64,000 nucleotides of DNA from Asterias rubens (GCF_902459465.1 NC_047070.1:13959656-14023655), one strand, 5' to 3'; positions 9,667 through 20,299 are shown, counted from the stretch's first letter. Translations and numbers: made by a program. The notes: generated from the sequence alone by a model not told the origin.

Positions 9667-12600
9667 CTGTCAAGAAAACATACAACAGTTTGTACAATCT
9701 TTCTAAACTTTCGAGTGCGCGATTCGTTAAATTTAATATTTATTTAACTTCTTGGAATGATTGGGATGTTAGGTAAACTATTAGTAGGGAGTACCTTATA
9801 AGATGCTGGTCGTTTGACACCCTCCCATGCTATGAATGTAGATCGATACTCGGTTCGATCATCGAATGGTCCAGACTCTCCAGCCCCAAGGTTATTGGCG
9901 TACTTGTAAGGTGTGGCCCGGCACTCTTTGAGAGCATGAGGAATGACGTAACTAGGGTCCTCGAAGTCACTCTAATATCGGAATGGATACGATTGGAACA
10001 TTATTTGATATGAACTGACTAGTTGAAGTTTGGCTTGTACTATAAAACCCGCCTTATATGAAGTGACGAAGTTTGGCTTGTACTAAACTCACCTGATACG
10101 AAGTGCCGAAGTTTGGCTTGTACTTATCTCACCTGATATGAAGTGACGAAGTTTGGCTTGTACTAAACTCACCTGATATGAAGTGACGAAGTTTGGCTTG
10201 TACTAAAGTCACCTGATACGAAGTGCCGAAGTTTGGCTTGTACTTATCTCACCTGATATGAAGTGGCGAAGTTTGGCTTGCAATAAACTCACCTGATACG
10301 AAGTGCCGATACTTGGCTTGTACTAAACTCACCTTATAATGAAGTGGCGAAGTTTGGCTTGTACTAAACTCACCTGATATGAAGTGCCGAAGTTTGGCTT
10401 GTACTTATCTCACCTGATATGAAGTGGCGAAGTTTGCCTTGCAATAAACTCACCTGATACGAAGTGCCGATACTTGGCTTGTACTAAACTCACCTTAAAA
10501 TGAAGTGGCGAAGTTTGGCTTGTACTAAACCCACCTTATGATGAAGTGACGAAATTTGGCTTGTACTAAACTCACCTGATATGAAGTGCCGAAGTTTGGC
10601 TTGTACTAAACCCACCTTATAATGAAGTGACGAAATTTGGCTTGTACTAAACTCACCTAATATGAAGTGCCTAAAATTGGCTGGTACTAAACTCACCTGA
10701 TATGAAGTGCCGAAGTTTGGCTTGTACTAAACCCACCTTATAATGAAGTGACGGAATTTGGCTTGTACTAAACTCACCTAATATGAAGTGCCGGAAATTG
10801 GCTGGTACTAAACCCACCTTATAATGAAGTGCCGAAGTTTGGCTTGTACTAAACCCACCTTATAATGAAGTGCCGAAGTTTGGCTTGTACTAAAACCCAC
10901 CTTATAATGAAGTGACGAAGTTTGGCTTGCACTAAACTCACCGATATGAAGTGACGAAGTTTGGCTTGCAATAAACTCACCCCAAAATGAAGTGACGAAG
11001 TTTGGCTTGTACTAAACTCACCCCAAAATGAAGTGACGAAGTTTGGCTTGTACTTATCTCACCTGATATGAAGTGACGAAGTTTGGCTTGCAATAAACTC
11101 ACTCCAAAATGAAGTGACGAAGTTTGGCTTGTACTAAACTCCCCCCAAAATGAAGTGACGAAGTTTGGCTTGTACTTATCTCACCTGATATGAAGTGACG
11201 AAGTTTGGCTTGCAATAAACTCACCCCAAAATGAAGTGACGAAGTTTGGCTTGTACTTAATATCTCACCTAATATGAATTGTCGAAGTTTGGCTTGCACT
11301 AAACTCACCTTATATGAAGTGACGAAGTTTGGCTTGTACTAAACTCACCTTATGAAGTGACGACATTTGGCTTGCACTAAACTCACCTGATATGAAATGA
11401 CTATTGAAGTTTGGCTTGTACTAAACCCACCCGATATTAAGTGGTAGTTGTGAAGTTTGGCTTGTACTTAACTCACCTGATATGAAGTGACAAGTTGAAG
11501 TTTGGCCCTGTTCGGCTTGTATTCTGGTCGGTCTGCCCACGGCAGGTGTTCCCGTTTGGGGAGGGGCCATGCCTGGTACGCCATTCGTTGGGTAGTTCGA
11601 TCATCGAATTCAGAGGCTGGTGAGTAAAATGAATCAAGTGAGGTTGTGTTGAAGGACTGACTGGAAAACCCAGTTTTGGGTCAGAACAGAACATAACTGA
11701 TGAGACAACATACTTTTTAATTTAGGTATTTTCTACATGCAACCGCTAGCATGCTTACCACTCGGTGAATAAACATTCTTTGGCTTGTAACTTTGCTCTT
11801 TTTTCACCCCCATATGGGCTGGAAAATCACGGCGAAATATTGTGAGGTCATCAAAAGGGGTGTTGTTGAATTTGTAGTCTTCCTTGGGCTTGAAGGCCTC
11901 CACCACTAGGGGTGATTTGGGAGTAAAATCAGCCCGTTGGGTCGTTTCGTCAGCGAAAGGTACGGTCGAAATTAAAGGCCTCTCGGCAGGCTTTGTGGAC
12001 TTGGCCGGTAATGCGTTGCCATGATGTTTGTAGTCGTCCTGGAAATAAACAATGTTTGCAAACTTTTTGTGACATTGAGAAACTATTTCGCATGCCTTTA
12101 TTAAACTGCTAAGAAATAATTTAAAACAATAATGTACAGTTAAAACAAGAACACGGAGAAGTCTCAATTAAAAAAAAGTGTACAACATTTTTTAAAAATA
12201 ATAATAATTGACGGAAGACAACGTTCCAATTACCTTAACAGTTGTTGTGGCCTGAAACCTCTTCGCGGGATTACTTGTCTTTAAGTTATCTTCAGGAACT
12301 TTGACTTTGACTTTAGAATTGTCAAGTTCCTCTGGAGTCCAAGTAGTGTACGTCTTCTCATACACCGTCTTACTAACAAATGGTCCTGGGGAAGATACCT
12401 CCATTTCCTTAGGCTTAAATGGTGCCGGTCGGCTGGCAGTTTTCTCCTTGAAGTCTTTGTCATATGTAGTTTCCGCTTGCATTTTGGTTGATGGAGCTCT
12501 GTAACCCTTTTTGTTGCATGATGCTTTTGGACGCTGTGTTGTCTAGTAATAAAACATGAATAGGTTTTCTAATTTGAAAATTCTTGTAACTTTTGGGGTG

Positions 12601-14105
12601 CTTATAGGTTCGATGACGCATTATATACAATTGTGTTTCGAAATAAGCTCTAACCTTGTGAGAAACAAAGGTGCATTGATTTGTCGTCTTGAGTTTGGGT
12701 CTGCTGGTCAGGGCTGTCTTCTTGACGGTTGGTCTCATACTTTCTCTACGTGGTTGCCATGGCCATGCTACATACGCCTACGAAATACAGAAACAAGCAT
12801 GCATACAGTTTTAAAACCCGGGACACTAATTGGTAATTGTCGAAGACCAGTTTTCTCACTTTGTGTATCCCAATGTACGGTTTGCATAAAATAACAAACC
12901 TGTGAAAATTTAAACTCAATTGGTCGTCGAAGTTGCGAGAAAATAATGGAAGAAAAAACACCCTTGTCACACGAAGTTGTGTGCTTTCAGTACCATACGT
13001 GGATTACTTCTTTCTTGAAACTATTGCTTCAGAGGGTGCCGTTTCCCACAATGTTTTATACTATCAACAGCTCTCCACTGCTTGTTTATACCAAGTAAGT
13101 TTTTATGCTAACAATTATTTTGAGTAAGTACCAATAGTGTCCGCTGCCTTAAACAAGCATTCATTAAGTTTTAAAGCCAATGGTACGAAAGACAAAAACA
13201 AGCCTTCATAAAGCTTTAAAACCAATGGTACGAAAGACAAAAACAGGCCTCCGTCATAAAGTTGTAAAACCACGAAAAACGAAAAAAAAACATCCATAGA
13301 TGTCGTGAATAATATATTTTCCACGACTGGTTATTAGAGTCGAAAACCGTTGATGACAATTCCTCATAAAAAAAAAAAAACTCTGAACTGGTTTAAGCAC
13401 AGTACTATTTAAATGTAAAAAAGATGAAAACACCACTCTTTACATTTCGAGTCGTCCCTTATATGGCTCTTCAAAAAGAGTGGTGGTTATTTCACTCTTT
13501 TAGAGGGGTTTCACTCCAGGACAGAGTGAAAAATCACTCAAAAAGATGCAGACTTCAATCTAAAAGAGTGGAAGACCACTCGATAAAGAGTTGTCCTTCA
13601 TATGGCTCTTGAGGAGTGCTTTTTCACTCTTTTACATTAAGAGAGTAGACCTCAGCTAGTGGGGCACGAAAACGAGAGGAAAACTGTAGTTTATAATGTT
13701 GTTTAAGTTGCAATACTATTAACAATTACTTTTTTTTAAGCGTAATGTGCTAACCTGTTGATATTCAGATTGTTTCAGTTGCGCCTGAATTTGTCGAGTA
13801 CGGATGTTGATGATATCTTTGTTTAGAGTCCGAAGTTGCCGGCTGTTAAAGGAAACAAGAGAGAAGAACTTATTAAAATTAGTTATTAGAAGAATATTTT
13901 TTTTTATTATAATATTACTTAGGTTTTGCGCTTTGTGTGTTGTGGTGTTTATAAAGCAAAAGAACACAGCAAAGCGGATGAACTGAATAAAGATCAGTTT
14001 AATTTTCTGATTTTTTTTTTTGCACAAACGATCTATAAAATGCTGGTGATATTGAACTAAAGAATGGTATAGGCTTACTGGTACTTACTTCTGTGTAACC
14101 GTCAT
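9331..14105 (-). CDS. SAXO: SAXO (FAM154) family microtubule/axoneme protein, complete eight-exon gene
   Basis: SAXO proteins bind and stabilise microtubules of cilia and centrioles through repeated Mn motifs. Eight minus-strand coding exons join in frame: 14105-14089, 13842-13755, 12777-12655, 12542-12234, 12038-11759, 11616-11477, 9971-9795 and 9666-9331, giving 1470 bp and 489 residues, near the usual 400-475. Mn-like repeats of the form P-F-x-x-x-T-T-Y-x-x-x-F recur at about residues 100-107, 207-217, 232-243, 275-287, 354-365, 389-400 and 423-434; YQAWPLP near 286 and WQPRRES near 42 match remembered SAXO1 positions. The C-terminal 45 residues are acidic. The start was chosen because MTVTQ precedes a good GTAAGT donor and keeps phase. 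The Cys-rich N-terminal motif of vertebrate SAXO1/2 is absent, so the orthology level is uncertain. The intron between exons 6 and 7 holds a 40-bp tandem array. Confidence 0.88.
9795..9971 (-). CDS. SAXO: SAXO-like exon 7
   Basis: A 177-bp phase-0 exon with acceptor CGATATTAG and donor GTACTC. It encodes SDFEDPSYVIPHALKE and PFDDRTEYRSTFIAWEGVKR, a clear Mn-type repeat. Confidence 0.86.
10005..11476 (-). repeat. 40-bp tandem array carrying repeated exon-6 end and 5' splice site
   Basis: About 36 tandem units of about 40 bp fill the intron between SAXO-like exons 6 and 7. On the gene strand each unit holds TACAAGCCAAACTTC, then ACTTCATATCAG|GTGAGT, then TTTAG. This is the end of exon 6 with its donor. 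Variants read TTATAAG|GTGGGT or TTTTGGG|GTGAGT. Units nearest both array edges (about 10010-10045 and 11395-11420) keep the longer CTTCAA(T/C)TAGTCA form, closest to exon 6, while central units share a shorter form. The 30-nt exon-like part would encode YKPNFVTSYQ in frame. Confidence 0.9.
11477..11616 (-). CDS. SAXO: SAXO-like exon 6, source of the intron tandem array
   Basis: A 140-bp exon with acceptor CTCACCAG and donor GTGAGT. It encodes EFDDRTTQRMAYQAWPLPKR and ends EYKPNRAKLQLVTSYQ. Its last 45 bases plus the donor are the evident parent of the tandem units that fill the following intron. Confidence 0.87.
11759..12038 (-). CDS. SAXO: SAXO-like exon 5
   Basis: A 280-bp exon starting in phase 0 (acceptor TATTTCCAG) and ending after one base (donor GTAAGC). 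It encodes DDYKHHGNALPAKSTKPAER, PFADETTQRADF and PFDDLTIFRRDF, three Mn-type repeats. Confidence 0.87.
12234..12542 (-). CDS. SAXO: SAXO-like exon 4
   Basis: A 309-bp phase-0 exon with acceptor TTACTAG and donor GTAATT. It contains QAETTYDKDFKEK and PGPFVSKTVYEKTYTTW, Mn-like repeats separated by Pro/Lys-rich linkers, and ends in QATTTVK. Confidence 0.85.
12655..12777 (-). CDS. SAXO: SAXO-like exon 3
   Basis: A 123-bp phase-0 exon with acceptor TATTTCGTAG and donor GTTAGAG. It encodes AYVAWPWQPRRESMRPTVKK, recalling the PWNQPRREP-type segment of SAXO1. The acceptor was chosen because it alone restores phase 0 with exon 2. Confidence 0.72.
12812..13151. mobile_element. Foldback/MITE family A copy
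   Basis: The left end CCCGGGACACTAATTGGTAA and right end ACCAATAGTGTCCGCTGCC flank the usual CACAAAGTG, AAATTTAAACTCAATTGG and CTTCAGAGGGTGCCG landmarks. It lies between SAXO-like exons 2 and 3. Confidence 0.8.
13420..13645. repeat. Complex short inverted/direct repeats (CACTCTTT / AAAGAGTG)
   Basis: Many alternating copies of ACTCTTT and AAAGAGTG, with two copies of ATATGGCTCTT about 145 bp apart, form possible stem-loops in the intron between SAXO-like exons 2 and 3. The origin is unknown. Confidence 0.55.
13755..13842 (-). CDS. SAXO: SAXO-like exon 2
   Basis: An 88-bp exon between acceptor TTTAACAG and donor GTTAGC. It encodes a basic, Gln-rich helical segment (RQLRTLNKDIINIRTRQIQA). Its phase agrees on both sides. 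Confidence 0.75.
14089..14105 (-). CDS. SAXO: SAXO-like exon 1 coding part (MTVTQ)
   Basis: ATG ACG GTT ACA CAG AA precedes donor GTAAGTACC. Upstream frames contain no in-frame ATG clearly linked to coding, so this is the likely start. Seventeen coding bases end two bases into a codon, completed by the C that opens exon 2. Confidence 0.7.
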
Positions 14106-14400
14106 TTTGCTCACTTCTAACAGTTTCTCGGAAAAGAAAACGGACGTTGTGTTGTTCAGCCACTAATGAAGATGTATCCAAACAAACACTCGTGTCTAGG
14201 CGCCGTAATTTAAACCGAACAACTACAACCTCTTCTTGCAAACAAAAGGTTGGCAAGAAGTACACATACGTCACAAGGATATTGTCAGTAGTTTGCACGC
14301 ACGCTCTCTACTCAGCAGAGAAGCGCGCGCGTCCTACCCACACCACTCCCCATCTCTCCCCCGACGCGACCCAATGATATTATTCATCATCTGCTAAGCG
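14106..14400 (-). promoter_or_regulatory. Probable SAXO-like 5' UTR and promoter region
   Basis: Directly upstream of the SAXO-like ATG lies a stretch with GCGCGCGTCC and CGACGCG, locally GC-richer than the flanks, without a TATA box. I place the transcription start somewhere in 14150-14390 by context only. Confidence 0.35.
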
Positions 14401-17150
14401 CATCATCATTTTGCACTCTCTGTGAGTTTCCTCCACTGTACTCTATCATTATCTGCTGCCAAGTACAAAGTATTTCGGTTCTTGACATGATGTTCAGTCT
14501 GTGGTTCAGACCCGATAATCAGATATATTATTTGTATTATTCAATAAGGGTTAAGATTATCTTATTATTCTATAATGTCCTCGCGCGCCCATCGTCAAAG
14601 CGCTTCAGCGCGCATGACTTCAAGACGTCTTCAGTCGTTCAAGTTGACGATAAAAAAAGCCCCCTTTAAGCTTTTGAAGAACGTTGTTGGAGGTTTTTTA
14701 ACAAATAATACGAAAATAAACCTTTGGAAAACAAGCTTTGGGTAAAGAACTAAAACTGAAGATTCTACAGAGCAGTGACGACACGTTTAATTTGTAATGT
14801 ATTTGTTTAGCAGAATGTAAATGTTTTAAGTGCACACAGGGAAAACAATTATTTTCACTTTTTACTTGTAAACTGCGATGAAATAAATAATTGAATTGAA
14901 TTGAAATGAATGGAAACCATTCCTACTGATTATTCTAGGCACTCCTTATAATGTGTATTATTTTCAGAAACATCTAGCTGGTTTCCCTCTGAATACGCAG
15001 TTATGCAATCCCTATAAACAACGTGTATTTCGGAAGAATCTGATTTTCATAGCAAACTATCACAACAAAAACCATTACAACTTGTCAAATTAATCTTCAC
15101 ATTGTTTTAATATGCTTTTTTTCATCTTTTGACAGAGCGCCACCGTACGGCGGCATTGAGATAGCCAGAGGAGCCCTTTAAACCTGCGCGCGCACACTAC
15201 TGCCTTTACGTGCGTGATTTCCAACGAGGCGACCAGCAAAGAAAAATGGACAAGGTAAATTGCCATTATTTCTCCATTTACCAAATCTTTTCCTTCATTT
15301 AAACGAACACAACACATCTTCATGTATTTCTCGTTTGAAAGCTTGAACTAATACTCTTGCCAAGCTTAAAAGACCTCCACAAATTACGAGTTTATTTTTC
15401 GGTCAGAAACGGAAATTCTTTTTAAAATGGCGAATTTTACCCGCCGTACGTTTCACATGTGTTACAATACAAACACGCCCATAATGACAACAATGCTGTA
15501 TATCCGACGACCATGCATTTCATTCGATATGAAATAATTAATTATAGTATCTTATTTACCCGGTCACGTGACTGGCGAACAATTTGACGAAGTTTTAATT
15601 TGCGACGGTGTCATATTTCAGTTCCAAAAATTTTTTTTTACGAAATGGTGTAGAATAAAAGTATGTTAATAATGTAAAACTTTTGAGAAATTCGTTTTCT
15701 AGTACTTGACAAAATGTTAGAATAATTAGAAATTTACTTTCCGAGAAAAGAGAAGAAAAAATCCGTACTTTTCGTTAATTCGCACCCCGTCAGCGCGCAG
15801 TTCATTTCTTGTCCCTGAATTGCCATGCGTGATGAAGTTTTTCTTTGGGCTGTCGTACGGCCGTAAATACGTCCAAAAATATCGAAATACCCCTTAAAAT
15901 GAAGCTTAGATGTTAGGCTTTTTAATTATGGCTAAGTCCACTTTGCCATAATTAATCTTAAACTATTGAAACAATGTTAAAATGTTTGTTGAAGGGGATT
16001 TTAACGATCGCGACTTAGCTCACCATCGCGACGCATACCAAATGAAAGACCGTGTTCTATTCTACAAAATGGTGGCCGTAGCTAAGTTGAGGAACGAGGC
16101 GGTTTTCAGCTACAGCGCCTTTTCCATGAGGGGTCGCTCAAGAATCTGTAGCTATTCGGTTGCAAGGTTGTGTACAGAGCTAGATGTCTAGTTTTGACCT
16201 CTCGTAAAGAGTCATTCATAAATCCCACTACAGCGCAGTGTACATGGTGACGTCATCGCGCCGAAACCAGACTTGCGCAATGAAGCTGCAAAATGGCAGT
16301 TACTGCGCCGCGTGGGTCTTATATTTGTTTACACTCCATTATTCATTCGTGAAGAGCGGACGTGTATTGAGAATTGCAAGTGTTTATTGATCAAAGTGCA
16401 GAATATTTGCGGGAAATTTGAACTTTTTAGAGAGAACTTTTGTTTGTTGACAAAGAATATTCACATTATTTTCGTAAAAAAGAAATTGAACTTGTTTTTC
16501 GTCCGTCAAAATTGTTTTTTTTTCTTCGGATTTCGGTGATCCATATTCAGCAGTTTAAATTGCAAACTTTCTAATCTCCAATTTCACACATTTTATTCTG
16601 CAACTTAGCTTTGTTACTTGATTTTTGACTAAATATTATTAAGTTTTATTGTTATCTTTCAATTAAACATTTACTCTGTTATTTATCTTTGTTGTTTGAC
16701 ATTTTTTACATTTTGAGAAGTTGTTCATTTTAACATTTACTCTGTTGTGTTCATGTATGATGTTGATATAGCTGTGTTTTTGAAATTTTCACATTATTTT
16801 AAATATTGACCTTTTGAGAAGTTGAATTTAACATTAACTTTGTTGTGTTATTTACCTCTTCTTGACATTTTTCACAATTAAATATTTGACTTTTGAGAAG
16901 TTAATTTAACATTTAGTCCTACTCAGTTAAGTATTTAAGTATTGTTCAACTTAACATTTACTCTAGTCTAGGTGTGTTACTTAGCTTTTTTTATTTGGCA
17001 GTTTTGACAATTAAATATTGACTTTTTGATAACTTTTATTGTTATTGTTCATTTTAATATTACTCGGCACATACTAACAGGTGTTATCATTTTTGAGCAT
17101 TCCTATTGAGAAGTTCTGTTGTGTTACCTTTGTGATAATTACTAATGGCT
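14400..17150. other. Gene-poor stretch with a few CpG-rich patches
   Basis: No convincing coding exon is seen. CpG-rich patches lie at about 14578-14640, 15130-15240 and 15985-16330. The last contains TGACGTCA (a CRE) near 16250. Open frames here (for example 15982-16191) show no recognisable motif. From 15520 a block TTTCATTCGATATGAAATAA matches the interior of the foldback at 49053-49175. Confidence 0.5.
15130..15260 (+). promoter_or_regulatory. Possible plus-strand first exon or promoter
   Basis: A CpG-rich block (GCGCGCGCAC, TACGTGCGTG) is followed by AAAGAAAAATGGACAAG and then GTAAAT, that is, a start codon and three codons running into a possible donor at 15255. No matching downstream coding exon was found, so this is only a candidate. 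Confidence 0.22.
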
Positions 17151-17199
17151 AGTTTGCAGTACTTTTGTGATGAGGTGAGCATTGGTGTGAGTGATTTGA

Positions 17200-17660
17200 A
17201 CCACGAGTTAATTCATTATATCTGGCAGGTGTCAAAATACAGATAATTAGCATGATTTGCATATTTTGAACAAGAAAAAAAATTATTTAGATAAGGGAAT
17301 TTTGTTATTGTTGTTTAAAAACCTTAATGGCATCTCCCTTTTCTATCCCTTGTCCAAATATGAAGCTGGTTAGAGATTTCCTTTTAGAGATATGCACTTT
17401 TGAAAATGCAAGGTATATTCGCTGTTTGTTTATCTCAGCGGGGAGTCAGATTACACGGGTAATTAGGCCTAATTTGCATATTTTCAAAAATAACAATAAT
17501 TAAGTTCATGGGAATTTTTAGTTGTCATTAAGTAACCTCAAATGCATCCCACTTTTCTACCCCTAGTCCAAAAATGAAGGTGGCCAGTCAATTACTTTTT
17601 GAGATATGCTCTTCTGAGAACTGTTGTTTATTCATTGTTTATTTGTTTATACGAAAGATC
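17200..17660. repeat. Two approximate 240-bp tandem repeats
   Basis: Both copies run AATTAG ... ATTTGCATATTTT, then a TATC/TACCCCT ... GTCCAAA block, then AGATATGC ... TTTGTTTAT. They are old and diverged, and noncoding. Confidence 0.6.
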
Positions 17661-17862
17661 AAGATATGCACTTTGAGTAATCCCTGGGGACTTTGAGTCC
17701 ATTTTTGAGGTCTGTTAATTCAAAATCCACGCAATCAAATTGGTTTTTTTCTTCAGTTCTCATAACACTTTTTGCCTGGAACCAGAATATTTCAGTTTTG
17801 TGTAACTAAAAAGTCTAATTTGTTAATTAGGATTTTATTAAAATTGTTATTTGTTTGTTTGT

Positions 17863-17886
17863 TGTTTACTTTAGTTGCTAGGCAAC
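17863..17886. promoter_or_regulatory. FOXJ1-type site next to a palindromic X-box (RFX) motif
   Basis: TGTTTAC (17863-17869) is followed four bases later by GTTGCTAGGCAAC (17874-17886), a perfect-palindrome X-box. FOXJ1 and RFX sites together mark ciliary-gene enhancers (established knowledge). It lies 3.8 kb upstream of the SAXO-like start. It may instead belong to a dispersed repeat. Confidence 0.4.
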
Positions 17887-18105
17887 GACCACGACTCTGA
17901 ACTTGACACTAAATAACCACAACTCTGGAACCCCTTGACCGATTTTCTTCAAACAACCACCAAATAACTCCATTTACTGAATTCTTTCATACTAGCCACA
18001 TTTCAAAGCTATAGAACAAACATTGAAATTCTGGTTGCCATCCCTACTAATAAGTTCTACTTCTAGTTTATTTTTTATTTATAAAATGGTGAAGTGGACT
18101 TTAGC

Positions 18106-18541
18106 CCTGGTAGGACCGTAGTACTCCTAGAACTATGCGGTTTCATTTCCCTATCAACTCCCGTAACCTCATATAGACGTACATCTCTCAAGACATAATT
18201 AACGAGTCTGCTTATTTCCTTGTTCTTTTATAAAGTTTTAATTTATAAAAGAACCAGAAAAAAGCAGGGATAACTTTCCGTATGGCGCCACCACTTTTTC
18301 ACTCATTTTTACAAAAAGGGATACATCAATCAGGTAAATTAGATACTATATTATTTTATTTCGAATGAAAAAGTGGTGGCGCCATACGGAAACTTTTCCA
18401 AAAGCAGACTTGTAATTGTCGTGAGAGATGTACGTCTATTATTACAAGTGGCAGTATTGTCGTGAGAGATGTACGTCTATGAGGTTACGGGAGACAATAG
18501 CGAAACGAAACTGCATAGTTCTAGGAGTAGGACGGTAGGAT
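18106..18541. mobile_element. Foldback element with a nested MITE
   Basis: Outer arms: CTCCTAGAACTATGCGGTTTC ... CTCATATAGACGTACATCTC (18130-18196) are mirrored by GAGATGTACGTCTATGAGG ... GCATAGTTCTAGGAG (18465-18533). An extra copy of GAGAGATGTACGTCTAT lies at 18423-18439. Nested inside at 18273-18393 is a palindromic MITE. Confidence 0.75.
18273..18393. mobile_element. Palindromic MITE, TTTCCGTATGGCGCCACCAC ends
   Basis: About 121 bp with TTTCCGTATGGCGCCACCAC and its exact complement at the ends, and inner CTTTTTCA(C/T)TC arms. Positions 49053-49175 carry the same element in the opposite orientation. Confidence 0.88.
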
Positions 18542-18935
18542 GTCAGACTCAGAGTCAGTTCCACTGCACTGACTTGCTGGGTTTCATGGTATAAAGCTTC
18601 TTTACTATGTGAACACAAATTTGACCACAATTTTAATTTTTTTTTACTTGATTTGAGAAGTTGAAATTCCGTTCATATATTCTTCTAAGAGTCCTTTACC
18701 ACACCTTTGATGAGTTTTGACGGTTCCCGCTCTTTCCAGTATGCAGCTGTAGTGTTCAGTTAGAGCCCCCTATTGAACAGTCTTCCTTAGGTTGTCAAAC
18801 AGGCTGAGACGATAAAACAATTCAAAACCGTTTAAAAACCATTATTAATCTGTTTTCTTTTGAAATTGTTGATTTCCTTTGGCACATAGGGACCTCACGG
18901 TGATATGCGCTATATAAGAATGGTTTGTTATTATT

Positions 18936-20294
18936 ATAGGTTTTCCCGGCCAATTTCATCAAAACATCATTCAATTTCATTAACATGCATTCAAATTCAC
19001 GCAGTTTCCCCTAATCCTCTCAAACTAGGCTTACCCCTCCCCATCCACCGGACTTTGGGCCAAAAAAGAGTTAAAGCATTCAATTTCGTTTTCGTGCACA
19101 CATGATTGCATTTTTCTCGTTCAGATTAACTTCAGTCATTCTATTTCATTTATAGGTATTCAAGACTACACTTTGACCATTCTTAAGTTGAACTTCTACT
19201 ACCTATTTGCAATTGATGTATTCAAATTAAGACCCACCGAAGCGAAAATGATTTTGCTGCTAGTTTGAGTTTTCTTTTTCATTTATGTGCAACGAATTTT
19301 AACTTCTTTGCGTTCAAATTAAAGATGACTTATAATGGCTTTATGACATGAGTAAACTGGAAATTAGAGCTCACTAACACAGATGTTTTCCTAGGTGTTT
19401 CCATGTACTTTACATTGTTTACATCATTTTGTTTTCTTAATTGTTATAATTGTTCCCTTTGCTTGCCTTGTTCCCCCGTTAAGTTAAAGCCTGTATCCGA
19501 TAACATTGAAATGAAAACTTGTTTCCTTTTTTTTGCTTTAGCCTTGTTGTCTTTGTTTTTGCTATGTCCAGAACTTGTCAAACAAGCTAGAGATTAACGA
19601 GTCTTTTTTAGGGAAACACAAAGCTTAAGGGTTTGTTCTCAAATCTACAAATAAGTTAAACTCAATGTTACCCTGTTTTTTTTATACTCGGGTTCTTTTC
19701 TTTGTTAACAAGTTTTGTTTACGGAAACACAAAGCTGACAATTATAAGGGTTCGTTCTCAAATCTACAAATAAGTTAGACTCAATGTTAACCTGGTTTTT
19801 TTTCACAGGTTCTTTCTTTGTTTGTTATACATTTGTTCTATTTGTGTTATTTTTCTGGGTTATGTTTGTCTCCATCTTCTTCTTCTTAAACCTTCAATGA
19901 TCTGACGTGCAAGACATCTTGGCATGTAGGTCTGGCTAGGGTTATACCATCTGACGCATTTTTCATGAGTTATTTGTCCAAACGAATGAGTATAAGCACA
20001 TAGGCCCAACGAAGAATTTTATTTTGAATGCAAACATTTGGAAAATGTTTGCCCATTAATGAAAATGAATGGTTGACCAGCTCTAGCTGCTGGCTTTAAC
20101 GAAATTGAATGAGTCTTGCGGCCTGATGAAATTGAATGATGTAAGTTGACCAGTGAATGCTTAACTGTTGAAATTGAATAACTCCTTTTGACTCTTGAAT
20201 CCTGATTCAAAGTGCATTCAGTTTCAAAACGAAATTGATTGAGCCAGGAGTTAAAATGAATGGATTTTTGCTGAAATTGGCCGGGAAAACCTAT
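18936..20294. mobile_element. 1.36-kb element with 23-bp inverted ends
   Basis: ATAGGTTTTCCCGGCCAATT at the left is exactly mirrored by AATTGGCCGGGAAAACCTAT at the right. ATT flanks both sides and could be a target duplication. Both subterminal regions are full of CATTCAATTTCA / TGAAATTGAATG blocks. A tandem duplication of about 120 bp lies at 19611-19830. No transposase is visible, so it is probably non-autonomous. Confidence 0.72.
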
Positions 20295-20299
20295 ATTAC

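Noticed and set aside
10005..11476. Tandem coding exons each used as a real exon
   Set aside because: Only 10 nt separate the 30-nt exon-like parts, too short for an intron, and the unit length of 40 shifts frame; serial inclusion is not possible, although use of single copies cannot be excluded.
12556..12894. 112-codon plus-strand frame
   Set aside because: It is the antisense shadow of SAXO-like exon 3 plus a foldback.
15982..16191. 69-codon frame in a CpG-rich patch
   Set aside because: No motif, no splice donor and no continuation; CpG content alone keeps the frame open.
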